Part shown: positions 45,743 through 53,810 of the stretch, piece by piece
Numbering within the stretch: position 1 is the stretch's first letter
Layout of the letters: every line of letters starts with the position of its first letter
NCBI GenBank assembly: GCA_031270945.1
Contig: JAISWZ010000085.1
Span: 1-64,000, forward strand
DNA: 64,000 bases
Origin: Clostridiales bacterium
GTDB taxonomy: Bacteria > Bacillota > Clostridia > Lachnospirales > WQUN01
Direction: 5' to 3'
Position numbers and translations under genes: made by a program
The notes under the pieces: model-generated
Seen by the model: only the letters and a program-made list of their open reading frames with translations
What the model was told of the DNA's origin: nothing
Database searches by the model: none

Positions 45743-47209
45743 TCAATCTTTTGGTGCGTTGATTCCCGTCGGCTCTAATGCTGACGGCTCTTGTGCTGGC
45801 GGCTCTTGCGGTTTCAGCTTTCTGTCCAAGATCTTGAACTCCCGGGCTATCAGGGCGCATGACACGGCTGTTGCTATAAAATCTGAGATAGGCTGCGCCG
45901 CCCAGACTCCGTCCAGGCCAAAAAACGGCGGAAGGATGAAGTACAGGGGGACAAGCAAAAGCACTTGGCGCAACAGGCTTAGAACTATTGACATCTTCGC
46001 CCTGCCTATCGCCTGGAAGAAGTTCGAGGCCGGGATCTGGAATCCAACCAGAGGGAGCATGCACAAAAAGATCCGCATGCCCTTTGAGCCTATGCCAGTC
46101 AAGGCGCCGTCCTTGTTGAAGGCTGAAACCAAGCCTTCAGCCCCGATCTGCACAACCAGGAACCCGAATGTTGTTATTATAACCGCGTAAAGCGCCGACC
46201 ACAAAAACGCGGACTTGACTCTGGAAGCGTCCCGCCTTCCGTAGTTGAACCCGACTATGGGCTGGGATCCCTGGTTGATGCCAAACACCGGCATGCAAAA
46301 CAGCATGTTGACGCTCATTATCACTGTCATTGCGCCAATGGCGGCGGCGTCCCCTCCCAGTCCCAGATCTCTCGCACCGTATTCAGCCAGCTTGGAATTC
46401 GCCAAGGCGACTATGAAGCTATTGGTCAGCTGGAGGATAAAAGGGGAGACTCCTATTGAAAAGATCGCTTTTATGACGCTTGGCCTAGGCCTCATGTTGG
46501 CCCAGGACAGCTTTAAAACGGCGTCTTTGCTGAAGTAGTAGGAGAAAACCATAACAGCCGCCACGGCTTGCGAAATGATTGTCGCGATAGCGGCACCCTC
46601 GACTCCCAACCCAAAGACAAAAATGAAAATGGGATCAAGGACTATGTTGGTTATTCCGCCCACAAGCTGGGTCAAGGCAAACCGCCTGGGGTTTCCGGTG
46701 GCGCGTATTGGATGGTTCATTGCGAATGACGCCATGTTGAAAACGCTTCCGCCAATGATTATCCTGGTGTACGGAAGAGAGTAAGGCAGAAGCTCAGGCG
46801 TCGCTCCGACAAGGGACAGGAACTGCGGAGCAAAGGCATATCCAAAGACCGTAAACAGCAAGCAGAAAAAGAGTATCACAGTCAGTGCGTTTGCCGCTGT
46901 GACCCTAGCCCCTTCCCTGTTTCCCTTGCCCAGCTGGATTGAGATGTTGGCGGCCGCTCCTATGCCCGCAAGCATGGACAGCGCCATAATGATGTTCGTT
47001 ATTGGAAGGCTGAGCCCGATCCCGCTCAAGGCCAGATGCCCCGCCCCTTGGATTTGCCCAACCCAAAAGCGGTCCGCTATTCCGTAGAGCGAGTTGACTG
47101 TCATCCCTATTATCGTTGGTATGGAGTAGCTTAGCACAAGCCAGCGTACGCTTCCCGAAGCCATCCTGGCCTCGGAGCTTCCCCCTGCTTCCGCTTTCTT
47201 GTTGTCCAT
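45743..47209 (-). CDS. MATE-family multidrug efflux transporter
   Basis: The 488-residue protein has about twelve membrane helices. It starts with SVRWLVLSYSIPTIIGMTVN and has a second half beginning near FSIGVSPFILQLTNSFIVALAN. The gene product belongs to the NorM/DinF-type MATE antiporters that use sodium or proton gradients. I start at ATG 47209 with AGGAGC upstream. The longer open frame upstream is a palindromic repeat element (47220-47374) and not coding. It is followed by thrS after 31 bp. Confidence 0.92.
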   Translation of the reverse strand: MDNKKAEAGGSSEARMASGSVRWLVLSYSIPTIIGMTVNSLYGIADRFWVGQIQGAGHLALSGIGLSLPITNIIMALSMLAGIGAAANISIQLGKGNREGARVTAANALTVILFFCLLFTVFGYAFAPQFLSLVGATPELLPYSLPYTRIIIGGSVFNMASFAMNHPIRATGNPRRFALTQLVGGITNIVLDPIFIFVFGLGVEGAAIATIISQAVAAVMVFSYYFSKDAVLKLSWANMRPRPSVIKAIFSIGVSPFILQLTNSFIVALANSKLAEYGARDLGLGGDAAAIGAMTVIMSVNMLFCMPVFGINQGSQPIVGFNYGRRDASRVKSAFLWSALYAVIITTFGFLVVQIGAEGLVSAFNKDGALTGIGSKGMRIFLCMLPLVGFQIPASNFFQAIGRAKMSIVLSLLRQVLLLVPLYFILPPFFGLDGVWAAQPISDFIATAVSCALIAREFKILDRKLKPQEPPAQEPSALEPTGINAPKD

Positions 47210-47219
47210 ATTCGCTCCT

Positions 47220-47374
47220 ATGCATATCCCAAATTTCCGAAATGGTGCCGGATAGCGTTTGCCCAAGGGCAAATCGCCAAAGTCCTGGCGAATGCATGAA
47301 CTAGTTTGCTCGGGCTTTTGCGAGCAAACATCCGGATTTTTCCGGCGCCTCGGATAAAATTTGGGATATGCTCT
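47220..47374. repeat. palindromic element, type B with insertion, copy 10
   Basis: TGCATATCCCAAATTTCCG opens and AAATTTGGGATATGCTCTAA closes this 155-bp copy, the longest seen. It shares GGATTTTTCCGG with the type B elements and AAGGGCAAATCGCCAAAG with copy 4. It lies directly upstream of the MATE start. Confidence 0.8.
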
Positions 47375-47480
47375 AACTTTTTGTCCCAGCATCACTGGCT
47401 GGCGCATAAACTGGATATAGAGCTTGGATTCGCCAGACAAGAGCGCGTTCAAGCTCATTCCAGCCAGAGGAGATGAACTA

Positions 47481-48002
47481 ATGAACCATACCTTTTCCGG
47501 CATCGAGCTTCCGGACAAATACGAAAACGATCTGGCCAAAGCCGAGCTTTCGGGCGAAAAGAAAGTCTCTGGGAGCGGCGTTCCAAAAACCGCCGCAAAG
47601 CCTGAGAGCCATGGCCATGACGATCACGGCGGGACTCGCAAGCCGCATTTGCAAGATCGGCCCGGAGAGAACTATCCTCGCGCTCCAAAGCCAAAACCCC
47701 AGCCTCCAGCGCCCCAGCCTTTTCCCGACTTGGGCCAGCTCACTCCAGCCCAGAAGCCAGCATCAGCCCCTCCGTCAATGGTCCCGCCCAAGGCTGGGAA
47801 GATGAGAACCATGGATCAAAGAGCGATGAAGGGCACATTGTTTCACTACACCTACATTTGGCTCAGAAACGGCATGAGCTTTTGGTTCTACCCTGTATAC
47901 GCGGGGAAGAGCTCCATGGCCGGATACCGGTGGACCCGCTTCGGCTGGATCTACGCCGGAATCGACTTGAGCTGGATAGAGTTCTTCGCGAGGGCAAACT
48001 AG
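47481..48002 (+). CDS. small protein with Pro-rich linker and aromatic C-terminal domain
   Basis: The 173-residue protein has three parts. The N-terminal segment is charged (about 1-50, with HGHDDHGG). The middle is Pro/Gln-rich and probably disordered (about 60-105). The compact C-terminal segment has LFHYTYIWLRNGMSFWFYPV, YAGKSSMAGYRW and FGWIYAGIDLSWIEFF. I have no named family, but this Trp/Tyr-rich unit is the conserved-looking part. GAGGAGATG precedes the ATG at 47481. It is divergent from the MATE gene. No signal peptide is visible. Confidence 0.65.
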   Translation: MNHTFSGIELPDKYENDLAKAELSGEKKVSGSGVPKTAAKPESHGHDDHGGTRKPHLQDRPGENYPRAPKPKPQPPAPQPFPDLGQLTPAQKPASAPPSMVPPKAGKMRTMDQRAMKGTLFHYTYIWLRNGMSFWFYPVYAGKSSMAGYRWTRFGWIYAGIDLSWIEFFARAN

Positions 48003-48089
48003 GCTTGCCGCATATTTATTTTAATAAAGGCCTTCGGGCCTCGCAGCGAGCCGCAAACTTATTCCAATAGAGGCCTTCGGGCCTCTTTT
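48002..48089 (+). terminator. duplicated terminator region, ~42-bp units
   Basis: AGGCCTTCGGGCCT occurs twice, each after an A/T-rich spacer with a GCCGCA start. Only the second is followed by TTTT (48070-48089), so it is the functional intrinsic terminator and the first a partial duplicate. Confidence 0.75.
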
Positions 48090-48110
48090 GAATTGGCTTA
48101 TTTTAGGCAG

Positions 48111-48185
48111 CCAGAAACTTTTTATTTTAGTCCCGCCAGAAACTTTTTATCTTAAGCCAACCAGAAAACTTTCTATTTCCTGGCG
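48111..48185. repeat. thrC 3' end, three exact-length 25-bp tandem units
   Basis: Units begin at 48111, 48136 and 48161 with CCAGAAACTTTTTAT or a near variant. The thrC stop lies inside the middle unit. The last unit downstream of the stop is a noncoding copy. Confidence 0.85.
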
Positions 48186-49589
48186 CATGCCTTCCTTTGA
48201 GCAAACCGCGCCATGCCTCTTTGGTTTCCAACCAAGCTCTTCGATCTGCCTTGGAACGCTTGACTTAGCCAATCCAGCCAGGACCAAGGCGCCTTCCAGC
48301 GCCGGGATTTCCGGCAAAGACGGGTCTATCGCCCTGCAAACGCTTTCCGTGAACTTGAATGGGCTGGCTGTTGATATTATCACGTTCGGCTCGGTCGCGC
48401 CGGTTTCTTCCCTATGCTTCTTGAAGCATTCATATGCCACCGCCGTATGCGGATCTATGACGTAGCCAGCCTCGAACATCTCCTTCATGCCTTGGGCGCA
48501 TTCCTCTTCGGTGGCATGCTTTGCGGCAAACCCAGGATAGTTTTCAGGGGCGAAATAGCGGCCGCTTTGCGACAGGCTCTTCATTCTGGCGCTGGTTTCC
48601 TCCGCGCCGCTGGCATGGTACAGCAGCCGCTCCAGGTTGCTTGACACCAGAATGTCCATTGAAGGCGAGGCTGTAAGCACAAACTTCCTGTTCTTGTCGT
48701 ACTCTCCTGTTGTGAAAAAGTCATAGAGCACTTTGTTCTCGTTTGAGGCGCACAGCAGCGTCTTGATTGGAAGCCCCATCCGCTTCGCGTAATATCCTGC
48801 CAGGATGTTGCCAAAGTTTCCGGTGGGGACAGTGAAGCTTATCTCGTCGCCCAGGGCTATGGCGCCCTTTTGGGCCAGCTGCCCGTACGCGTGAAAGTAA
48901 TAGACTATCTGCGGGAGAAGGCGGCCGATGTTTATGGAGTTGGCAGAGGAGAAGCGAAACCCCTCCGGTGGATCCAAAAATATTTTTTTGACTCCAGCCT
49001 GGGTGTCATCAAAGTTTCCCAAGACACCAACCACATGAGTGTTATCGCCTTCTTGAGTTTGCATTTGAAGCTTCTGTACGCTTGAAACCCCGTTTTCCGG
49101 AAAGAAGACTACTATGGCGGTGCCAGGGCAGTCTGCGAACCCTTCCAGCGCCGCTTTTCCTGTATCACCGCTTGTGGCCACAAGTATCGCCAGGGTCTGG
49201 TCAAGCTTGTTCTTCTTGGCCGCGAACCTCATGAAATGGGGCAGGATAGAAAGAGCCACGTCTTTGAAGGCTAATGTCTTGCCATGAAACAGCTCCAGAA
49301 ACCAGCATCCGTTTCTTTGCTCCAGGGGGGCCACAACCGGGGTGTCAAAGCTTTCGCTTCCGTATGCGGCCTCCACGCACTCCTTGATCTCTTCTTCGGT
49401 ATAGTCTCCCAGGTACAGCTTGAATATTTCAGCGGCCTTTTGCTTGTAGTCCAGAAGGCAGACATTCAGGTCCAGCGCTTCCGGAAAGGTTTCTGGAACA
49501 TACAGCCCGCCGTCATCGGCTATGCCTTTAAGGATGGCTTCGCTTGCTGAAAGCTTTGAAGCCCCTCCCCTGGTGCTTTGGTATCGCAT
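48147..49589 (-). CDS. thrC: threonine synthase
   Basis: ThrC converts O-phosphohomoserine to threonine with pyridoxal phosphate. The 480-residue protein has the class I layout: MRYQSTRGGASKLSASEAIL at the start, ETFPEALD, and the PLP lysine in HGKTLAFKDVALS (about 110). The phosphate-binding loop is VATSGDTGKAALEG, followed by FFPENGVSSVQKLQM. GTFP-like contacts appear as TVPTGNFGNILAGYYA. The gene lies downstream of ygiQ and an RsmF-type gene on the same strand, possibly within one T-box-controlled unit. Its 3' end is tandemly repeated. Confidence 0.97.
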   Translation of the reverse strand: MRYQSTRGGASKLSASEAILKGIADDGGLYVPETFPEALDLNVCLLDYKQKAAEIFKLYLGDYTEEEIKECVEAAYGSESFDTPVVAPLEQRNGCWFLELFHGKTLAFKDVALSILPHFMRFAAKKNKLDQTLAILVATSGDTGKAALEGFADCPGTAIVVFFPENGVSSVQKLQMQTQEGDNTHVVGVLGNFDDTQAGVKKIFLDPPEGFRFSSANSINIGRLLPQIVYYFHAYGQLAQKGAIALGDEISFTVPTGNFGNILAGYYAKRMGLPIKTLLCASNENKVLYDFFTTGEYDKNRKFVLTASPSMDILVSSNLERLLYHASGAEETSARMKSLSQSGRYFAPENYPGFAAKHATEEECAQGMKEMFEAGYVIDPHTAVAYECFKKHREETGATEPNVIISTASPFKFTESVCRAIDPSLPEIPALEGALVLAGLAKSSVPRQIEELGWKPKRHGAVCSKEGMRQEIESFLVGLR

Positions 49590-49616
49590 TGGAATCGAAT
49601 CCCCCGAGTCTAGAGT

Positions 49617-49735
49617 TTTATGTTTTTGTTTTTTTGTTTTTTTGTTTTTTTTATTTTTTTTGTTTTTTTTTTTTTTGTTTTTTGCTTTTTGTTTTTTTTT
49701 TTTTTTTTTTTCTATCGCTTTTTCATTTTTCTATC
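49617..49735. repeat. T-rich tract between ygiQ and thrC
   Basis: About 115 bases of T with single G, C or A. It overlaps the last eight codons of ygiQ on the minus strand (as an A tract). If transcribed through, the mRNA would contain a long A-rich linker. Confidence 0.75.
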
Positions 49736-51616
49736 GTTTCTTTGATTTCTAGCGTTTTTCATATTCTTTTGATCGCCTGCATGAGCGCCAGCTTTAGCCT
49801 TGCCTTGGCCCGAGACGGGCTTGCCTTGCGTCTTTGCCAGCTCTCTTGGCCTGATCAGGCACTTTGGCGCGAATCCTATCAGATCCCTGCGTCCGGCCAA
49901 GGTCAGCGCCTCTTTCACCAGCTCATGGTTTTGCGGGAGCCTGTACTGGATCAGCGCTCTCTGCATGGCTTTTTCGTGAGGGCTTTTCGCTACGTGGACA
50001 CGCTCCCCTGTTCTTGGATCCATCTCTGTGTAGTACATGCATGTAGAAAGGGTGCCAGGGGTCGGATAGAAGTCCTGCGCCTGCTCTGGCCTGATCCCCA
50101 TGTCCCTAAGGTATTCGGCAAGCTCTATGGCCTCGTTCAAGCCGCTTCCCGGGTGGCTGCTCATCAAGTAGGGAACCAGGAACTGCTTCATCCCAAGCTT
50201 TTCGTTTATCTTCTCGTACCTGTCCAGGAACTTCTCAAAGGCTTCGATGCGGGGCTTTCCCATTTTGTCAAGAACCTTAGGCGAGACGTGCTCAGGGGCG
50301 ACCTTCAGTTGCCCGCTTATGTGGTGCTCGATCAGCTCCCTTAAAAACGCTTCGCTTTTGTCCTGCAGAAGATAGTCGTACCTGATCCCGGATCTGACGA
50401 AGACCTTTTTTATCCCAGGCTGTTCCCTGATCTTTTTTAAGAGGCTTCTGTAGTCCTCATGATCCACCTCCAAGTTTTTGCACGGAGCTGGAAAGAGGCA
50501 CTGCTTTTTCGGGCAAACACCGCGAACGCTTTGCCCTTTGCATGAAGGCTTCCTAAAGTTGGCGGTAGGGCCGCCTACGTCATGGATATAGCCCTTGAAC
50601 CTGGGGTCCTTCGCTATGATCCCAACCTCTTTCAAAATGGACTCATGGCTTCTGCCCTGCACATGCCTGCCTTGGTGAAAGGACAGGGCGCAAAAGTTGC
50701 AGCCGCCAAAGCAGCCTCTGCTGCTTATCACGCTGCAGGAGACCTCTTCGCAAGCGGGAACCCCTCCGTCTTTATCATACGCAGGATGCGGCATCCTCAT
50801 AAACGAAAGGTTGTAGACGCCATCAAACTCCTCTTTTGTCAGAGGGGCGGCTGGAGGGTTTTGGACAACTACGGCGTCGGGATACCTTTCTATCAAGCCC
50901 TTGGCGCTGATCGAGTCGGTGTTCTCGTATTGGAGCATAAAGCTTTTGGCGTACGCGGCCTTTGACGACTTGGCTTCCTTGTAGGACGGAAGCTCAACGC
51001 ACCCCTCGATTGTCTCGGTCTTGGGCACCCTTCTAACAATCCCTTTTATGTTTATGGATGACGCCGGGACTCCCTTGTCCAAGAGCTTGGCAATCTGAAT
51101 GATGGCTCTTTCGCCCATGCCGTAAACCAGAATGTCTGCGGATGCGTCCAGAAGAGCGGATCTCCTTACACTCCCATCCCAGTAGTCAAAGTGGGACAGC
51201 CTTCTCAGGCTTGCCTCAAGCCCTCCAAGTATTATGACGGTGTCCTTGTACGCTTCCCGGATTTTGTTCCCGTAGACTATCAATGCCCGGTCAGGCCTGA
51301 GCCCCGGTTTCGCGCCTGGAGAGTACAGATCCTTTTCCCGCCTCTTCTTGGCCACTGTGTAATTTGACACCATTGAGTCTATGTTTCCGCCTGTCACAAG
51401 AAAGCCAAGCCTGGGCTTTCCGAATACTTCGAAAGAGGCCGCGTCCCTCCAGTCCGGCTGGGCCAGAACCGCAACCAGGAATCCTTGGGCCTCTAGCACC
51501 CTGCCGATGACAGCCGCTCCAAATGACGGGTGATCCACATAGGCGTCGCCTGTGACAAGAACAAAATCAGGCTGGCGGCCTTCAAGCTCTTCTTTGGTGA
51601 TTGGCAAAAAATTCAT
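49712..51616 (-). CDS. ygiQ: YgiQ-family radical SAM protein
   Basis: The 634-residue protein has an N-terminal B12-binding-like half starting with LPITKEELEGRQPDFVLVTG (first 20 shown) and DAYVDHPSFGAAVIGR. The radical SAM cluster motif is in SSRGCFGGCNFCALSFHQGR. Another Cys group, CPKKQCLFPAPCKN, follows, then FVRSGIRYDYLL and QDFYPTPGTLSTCMYYT. The function of YgiQ is not known. The C-terminal ~40 residues are low-complexity and basic, with RNQRNDRKMKKR, leading into a T-rich tract. It lies 99 bp after the methyltransferase gene. The intergenic region is a 40-bp tandem repeat. Confidence 0.93.
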   Translation of the reverse strand: MNFLPITKEELEGRQPDFVLVTGDAYVDHPSFGAAVIGRVLEAQGFLVAVLAQPDWRDAASFEVFGKPRLGFLVTGGNIDSMVSNYTVAKKRREKDLYSPGAKPGLRPDRALIVYGNKIREAYKDTVIILGGLEASLRRLSHFDYWDGSVRRSALLDASADILVYGMGERAIIQIAKLLDKGVPASSINIKGIVRRVPKTETIEGCVELPSYKEAKSSKAAYAKSFMLQYENTDSISAKGLIERYPDAVVVQNPPAAPLTKEEFDGVYNLSFMRMPHPAYDKDGGVPACEEVSCSVISSRGCFGGCNFCALSFHQGRHVQGRSHESILKEVGIIAKDPRFKGYIHDVGGPTANFRKPSCKGQSVRGVCPKKQCLFPAPCKNLEVDHEDYRSLLKKIREQPGIKKVFVRSGIRYDYLLQDKSEAFLRELIEHHISGQLKVAPEHVSPKVLDKMGKPRIEAFEKFLDRYEKINEKLGMKQFLVPYLMSSHPGSGLNEAIELAEYLRDMGIRPEQAQDFYPTPGTLSTCMYYTEMDPRTGERVHVAKSPHEKAMQRALIQYRLPQNHELVKEALTLAGRRDLIGFAPKCLIRPRELAKTQGKPVSGQGKAKAGAHAGDQKNMKNARNQRNDRKMKKR

Positions 51617-51640
51617 AAGCCGCTAATCCTCGATTCTATA

Positions 51641-51740
51641 ACCCCGCTAAACCTATTTGCAAACCTAAATCCTATTTATAACCCGCTAAACCTATTTGCA
51701 AAACGCTAATCCTATTTATAACCCGCTAATCCAGCCTTTC
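51641..51740. repeat. rsmF-like 3' end, 40-bp tandem units
   Basis: Units start at 51641, 51681 and 51721 with ACCCGCTAAACCTATTTGCA or a shortened form. The third unit contains the end of the methyltransferase gene, whose stop TAA is at the unit border; the first two are noncoding copies. Confidence 0.85.
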
Positions 51741-53125
51741 AGGTACTTGTTCTTCATCCTTCCGTCTTGAACCTTGGCCCAGCCCAGGGGATACTCACCT
51801 ATCGCAGCCAGGGCCCATCCGTCATCGCATTCGCAGTCAAAGGACTCGCCTTTCAAGTACCTTTCGGCATCTTTATTAGAGAGCTGGATGTGCCTCTTGG
51901 CTTCCCCCATTTTTAGGGCCATTGCCAAAGCCTGGGACGGCTCAAATCTTTTCGTCTTGAACTCCCCAAGCCTCCAGCCGCTTCGGGCAAGCCTTATTCC
52001 GTCAAGGCTGGGTACGCCTTGGGGAACCAGGCACAGAACATCCCCGTTTCTTTCTAGCCTTCCGTTTATGGATATGTTGAGGCTTGATGCGCAAAACTCC
52101 AGGAAGAGCTCGATTCCGGAAACCGGGCGGGGTTGGGTTTTGAGTTCTTGGGGCTCGCTTTCGCCTGATTTTTCTATTGCGCAAACGAAATGCCCTTCCC
52201 CTTTTTGCCTGTGCGGCCAAAGCCTTGCTGAGCCTGCCGCCTCCGGAAAGCCCTCCGAAAACCCGAAGGCTTGAGCGTCAATCTCCCTAATAAAGAGATC
52301 CTTGGAATTCTCCAGGAACGCCTGTATCATCAGCTCGTTTTCCGACTTGTCAAATGTGCAGGTGGAGTAGATGATCCTCCCTCCAGGCTTTAGCATCCTT
52401 TGGGCCTGGAAAAGCAGGGATCTTTGCAAGGCTGAGCATTGGGCAGGCTTGTGGGCGCTCCATGACTTCAAGGCGTCTGGATCTTTTCTGAACATCCCTT
52501 CTCCAGAGCATGGGGCGTCCAAGAGAATGCGATCAAAGAACTGGCCAAACCGATCCGCCAGCCGCTCTGGCTTTTCGCAAGAAATTAAAGCATTTTTGCA
52601 TCCGCACATCTCCAGGTTCTTGGCCAGGGCTTTGCTCCTGGTGAAGCTGATGTCATTTGCGACCAGCACTCCTTCTCCCTGCAGCTTCCCAGCCGCATGA
52701 GTGCTCTTTCCTCCAGGGGCGGCGCACATGTCCAAGACGGCATGCCCCGGCCTAATGTCAGCTGCGCTCACAGGGGCCATGGCGCTAGGCTCCTGGATGT
52801 AGAAGAGCCCTGCCTGGTAATATGGGCTCTTGGCTGGGCGATCTTCCATGTAATAAAAGCCCTCTGGACACCACATAACCCTTTGGCCCAAGTTGGGAAG
52901 GAGCTTTTTCAGCTCTTCCGGCGTGACTTTCAAAAGGTTTGCCCTAAGCGCGTGAAGCCTGGGGGCATTCATGGAGGCAAAGTAGGCGTCCGCCTCGCTG
53001 CCAAGCAAACTCCGCATCTTTTCTTCGAAGCCCTCCGGAAGCTTTAAGTCGCCTAAGTTGGAATCCGGCGGTTTTGAGCCATCCGGCAATCCGGATCCCC
53101 CAGGCAGCTCGAAATCCTCCTGCAT
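51716..53125 (-). CDS. RsmF/NOP2/Sun-type RNA m5C methyltransferase
   Basis: The 469-residue protein has a short N-terminal region, then LPEGFEEKMRSLLGSEADAY and the motif I loop MCAAPGGKSTH (about 165). The catalytic Cys pair is LDAPCSGEGMFRK and IIYSTCTFDKSENE. This matches the RsmF/YebU class that methylates cytosine in 16S rRNA. The C-terminal third (about 350-469) resembles a PUA-like region. I use ATG 53125, with GAAGAGGTT upstream; the longer frame runs through the T-box leader. The 3' end is tandemly repeated. ygiQ and thrC follow on the same strand. Confidence 0.92.
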   Translation of the reverse strand: MQEDFELPGGSGLPDGSKPPDSNLGDLKLPEGFEEKMRSLLGSEADAYFASMNAPRLHALRANLLKVTPEELKKLLPNLGQRVMWCPEGFYYMEDRPAKSPYYQAGLFYIQEPSAMAPVSAADIRPGHAVLDMCAAPGGKSTHAAGKLQGEGVLVANDISFTRSKALAKNLEMCGCKNALISCEKPERLADRFGQFFDRILLDAPCSGEGMFRKDPDALKSWSAHKPAQCSALQRSLLFQAQRMLKPGGRIIYSTCTFDKSENELMIQAFLENSKDLFIREIDAQAFGFSEGFPEAAGSARLWPHRQKGEGHFVCAIEKSGESEPQELKTQPRPVSGIELFLEFCASSLNISINGRLERNGDVLCLVPQGVPSLDGIRLARSGWRLGEFKTKRFEPSQALAMALKMGEAKRHIQLSNKDAERYLKGESFDCECDDGWALAAIGEYPLGWAKVQDGRMKNKYLKGWISGL

Positions 53126-53159
53126 GCTAACCTCTTCCAGAAACCCAAGCCCCCCTGCC

Positions 53160-53494
53160 ACCCTAATTTTTTCAAACAAAAAAACCGCCCCTTTTCTAAA
53201 GCTCGAAAGCTTTGGAAAAGGGGCGGGATTATCCCGTGGTTCCACCCTAATTGCCCCGCGAACGGGGCCTCTCAAAAGGCCAAGCGCCCAAGCGCTGGCC
53301 TTGCGATTATAACGTAATCAACGGGCTTTATTGGAGCCGCTCGGAAGGCGGTTTGGGTAAGGGCTATCGCGGATCGCTTCCAGCCAAGGCGATCTTCTCT
53401 GCGCTCATAGAGCTTGCGAAGCTTTGCTTTCCCGTTGTCCTCGTCAACGTTTTGGGATGGGCGCAATTTGCGCCCTTATAAAACTGTTTTGGTG
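53160..53494 (-). promoter_or_regulatory. T-box riboswitch leader
   Basis: On the minus strand a Stem I with a base helix (AACGGG/CCCGTT), a kink-turn-like GACGAGGA, and a distal CAGAGAA bulge with a GATCGC/GCGATC stem and GGCTGGAA loop are visible. A GCGC-rich hairpin follows, then the diagnostic T-box AGGGTGGAACCACGGG at 53233-53248. An intrinsic terminator follows (arms CCGCCCCTTTT / AAAAGGGGCGG, T-run at 53178-53184). These controls usually sense uncharged tRNA for amino-acid genes. The specifier triplet is not resolved: an ACC (Thr) is one candidate. The downstream gene order is RsmF-type, ygiQ, thrC. Confidence 0.92.
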
Positions 53495-53523
53495 ATTATA
53501 CCACAGGCCAAAAGCTTTGTCAA
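53495..53523 (-). promoter_or_regulatory. promoter of the T-box transcript
   Basis: On the minus strand TTGACA (53518-53523), 17-bp spacer, TATAAT (53495-53500). Confidence 0.92.
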
Positions 53524-53677
53524 TAAAAAGTTTTGCGTGTTGGGCTCATGGCGAATGATGGAGCGATATGCGAGATTGTCAAGCATTTCGCCTGTTTTAG
53601 GCATGCCAAGAGGCTGTGATTTAAAGAGAAGGTAATCAAATCCACAAGTTGCCAGGCAAGACTCGCTCAGCGATAAC

Positions 53678-53810
53678 GTCTCACACAGGCTTCAGCTCGT
53701 CGCAATCAATATAGGAAGGCTCGTCTCACTCAGGCTTTAGCTCATCGTAATCAAGTAGGATGGCTAAGATGGCTCGTCTCACTCAGGCTTTAGCTCATCG
53801 TAATCGATAT
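53678..53810. repeat. three copies of the acidic protein gene's 3' end
   Basis: CGTCTCACTCAGGCTTTAGC and the following TCATCGTAATC recur at 53721 and 53774, with a diverged copy at 53678. Copies after the stop encode DYDELKP-type ends again, including the stop. Confidence 0.8.

Noticed and set aside
47210-47539. A 110-residue N-terminal extension of the MATE transporter
   Set aside because: The extension is the translation of a palindromic repeat element; the ATG at 47209 has a proper ribosome binding site.
53126-53275. A 50-residue N-terminal extension of the RsmF-type protein
   Set aside because: The sequence is the T-box terminator and antiterminator region, which is RNA structure and not coding.
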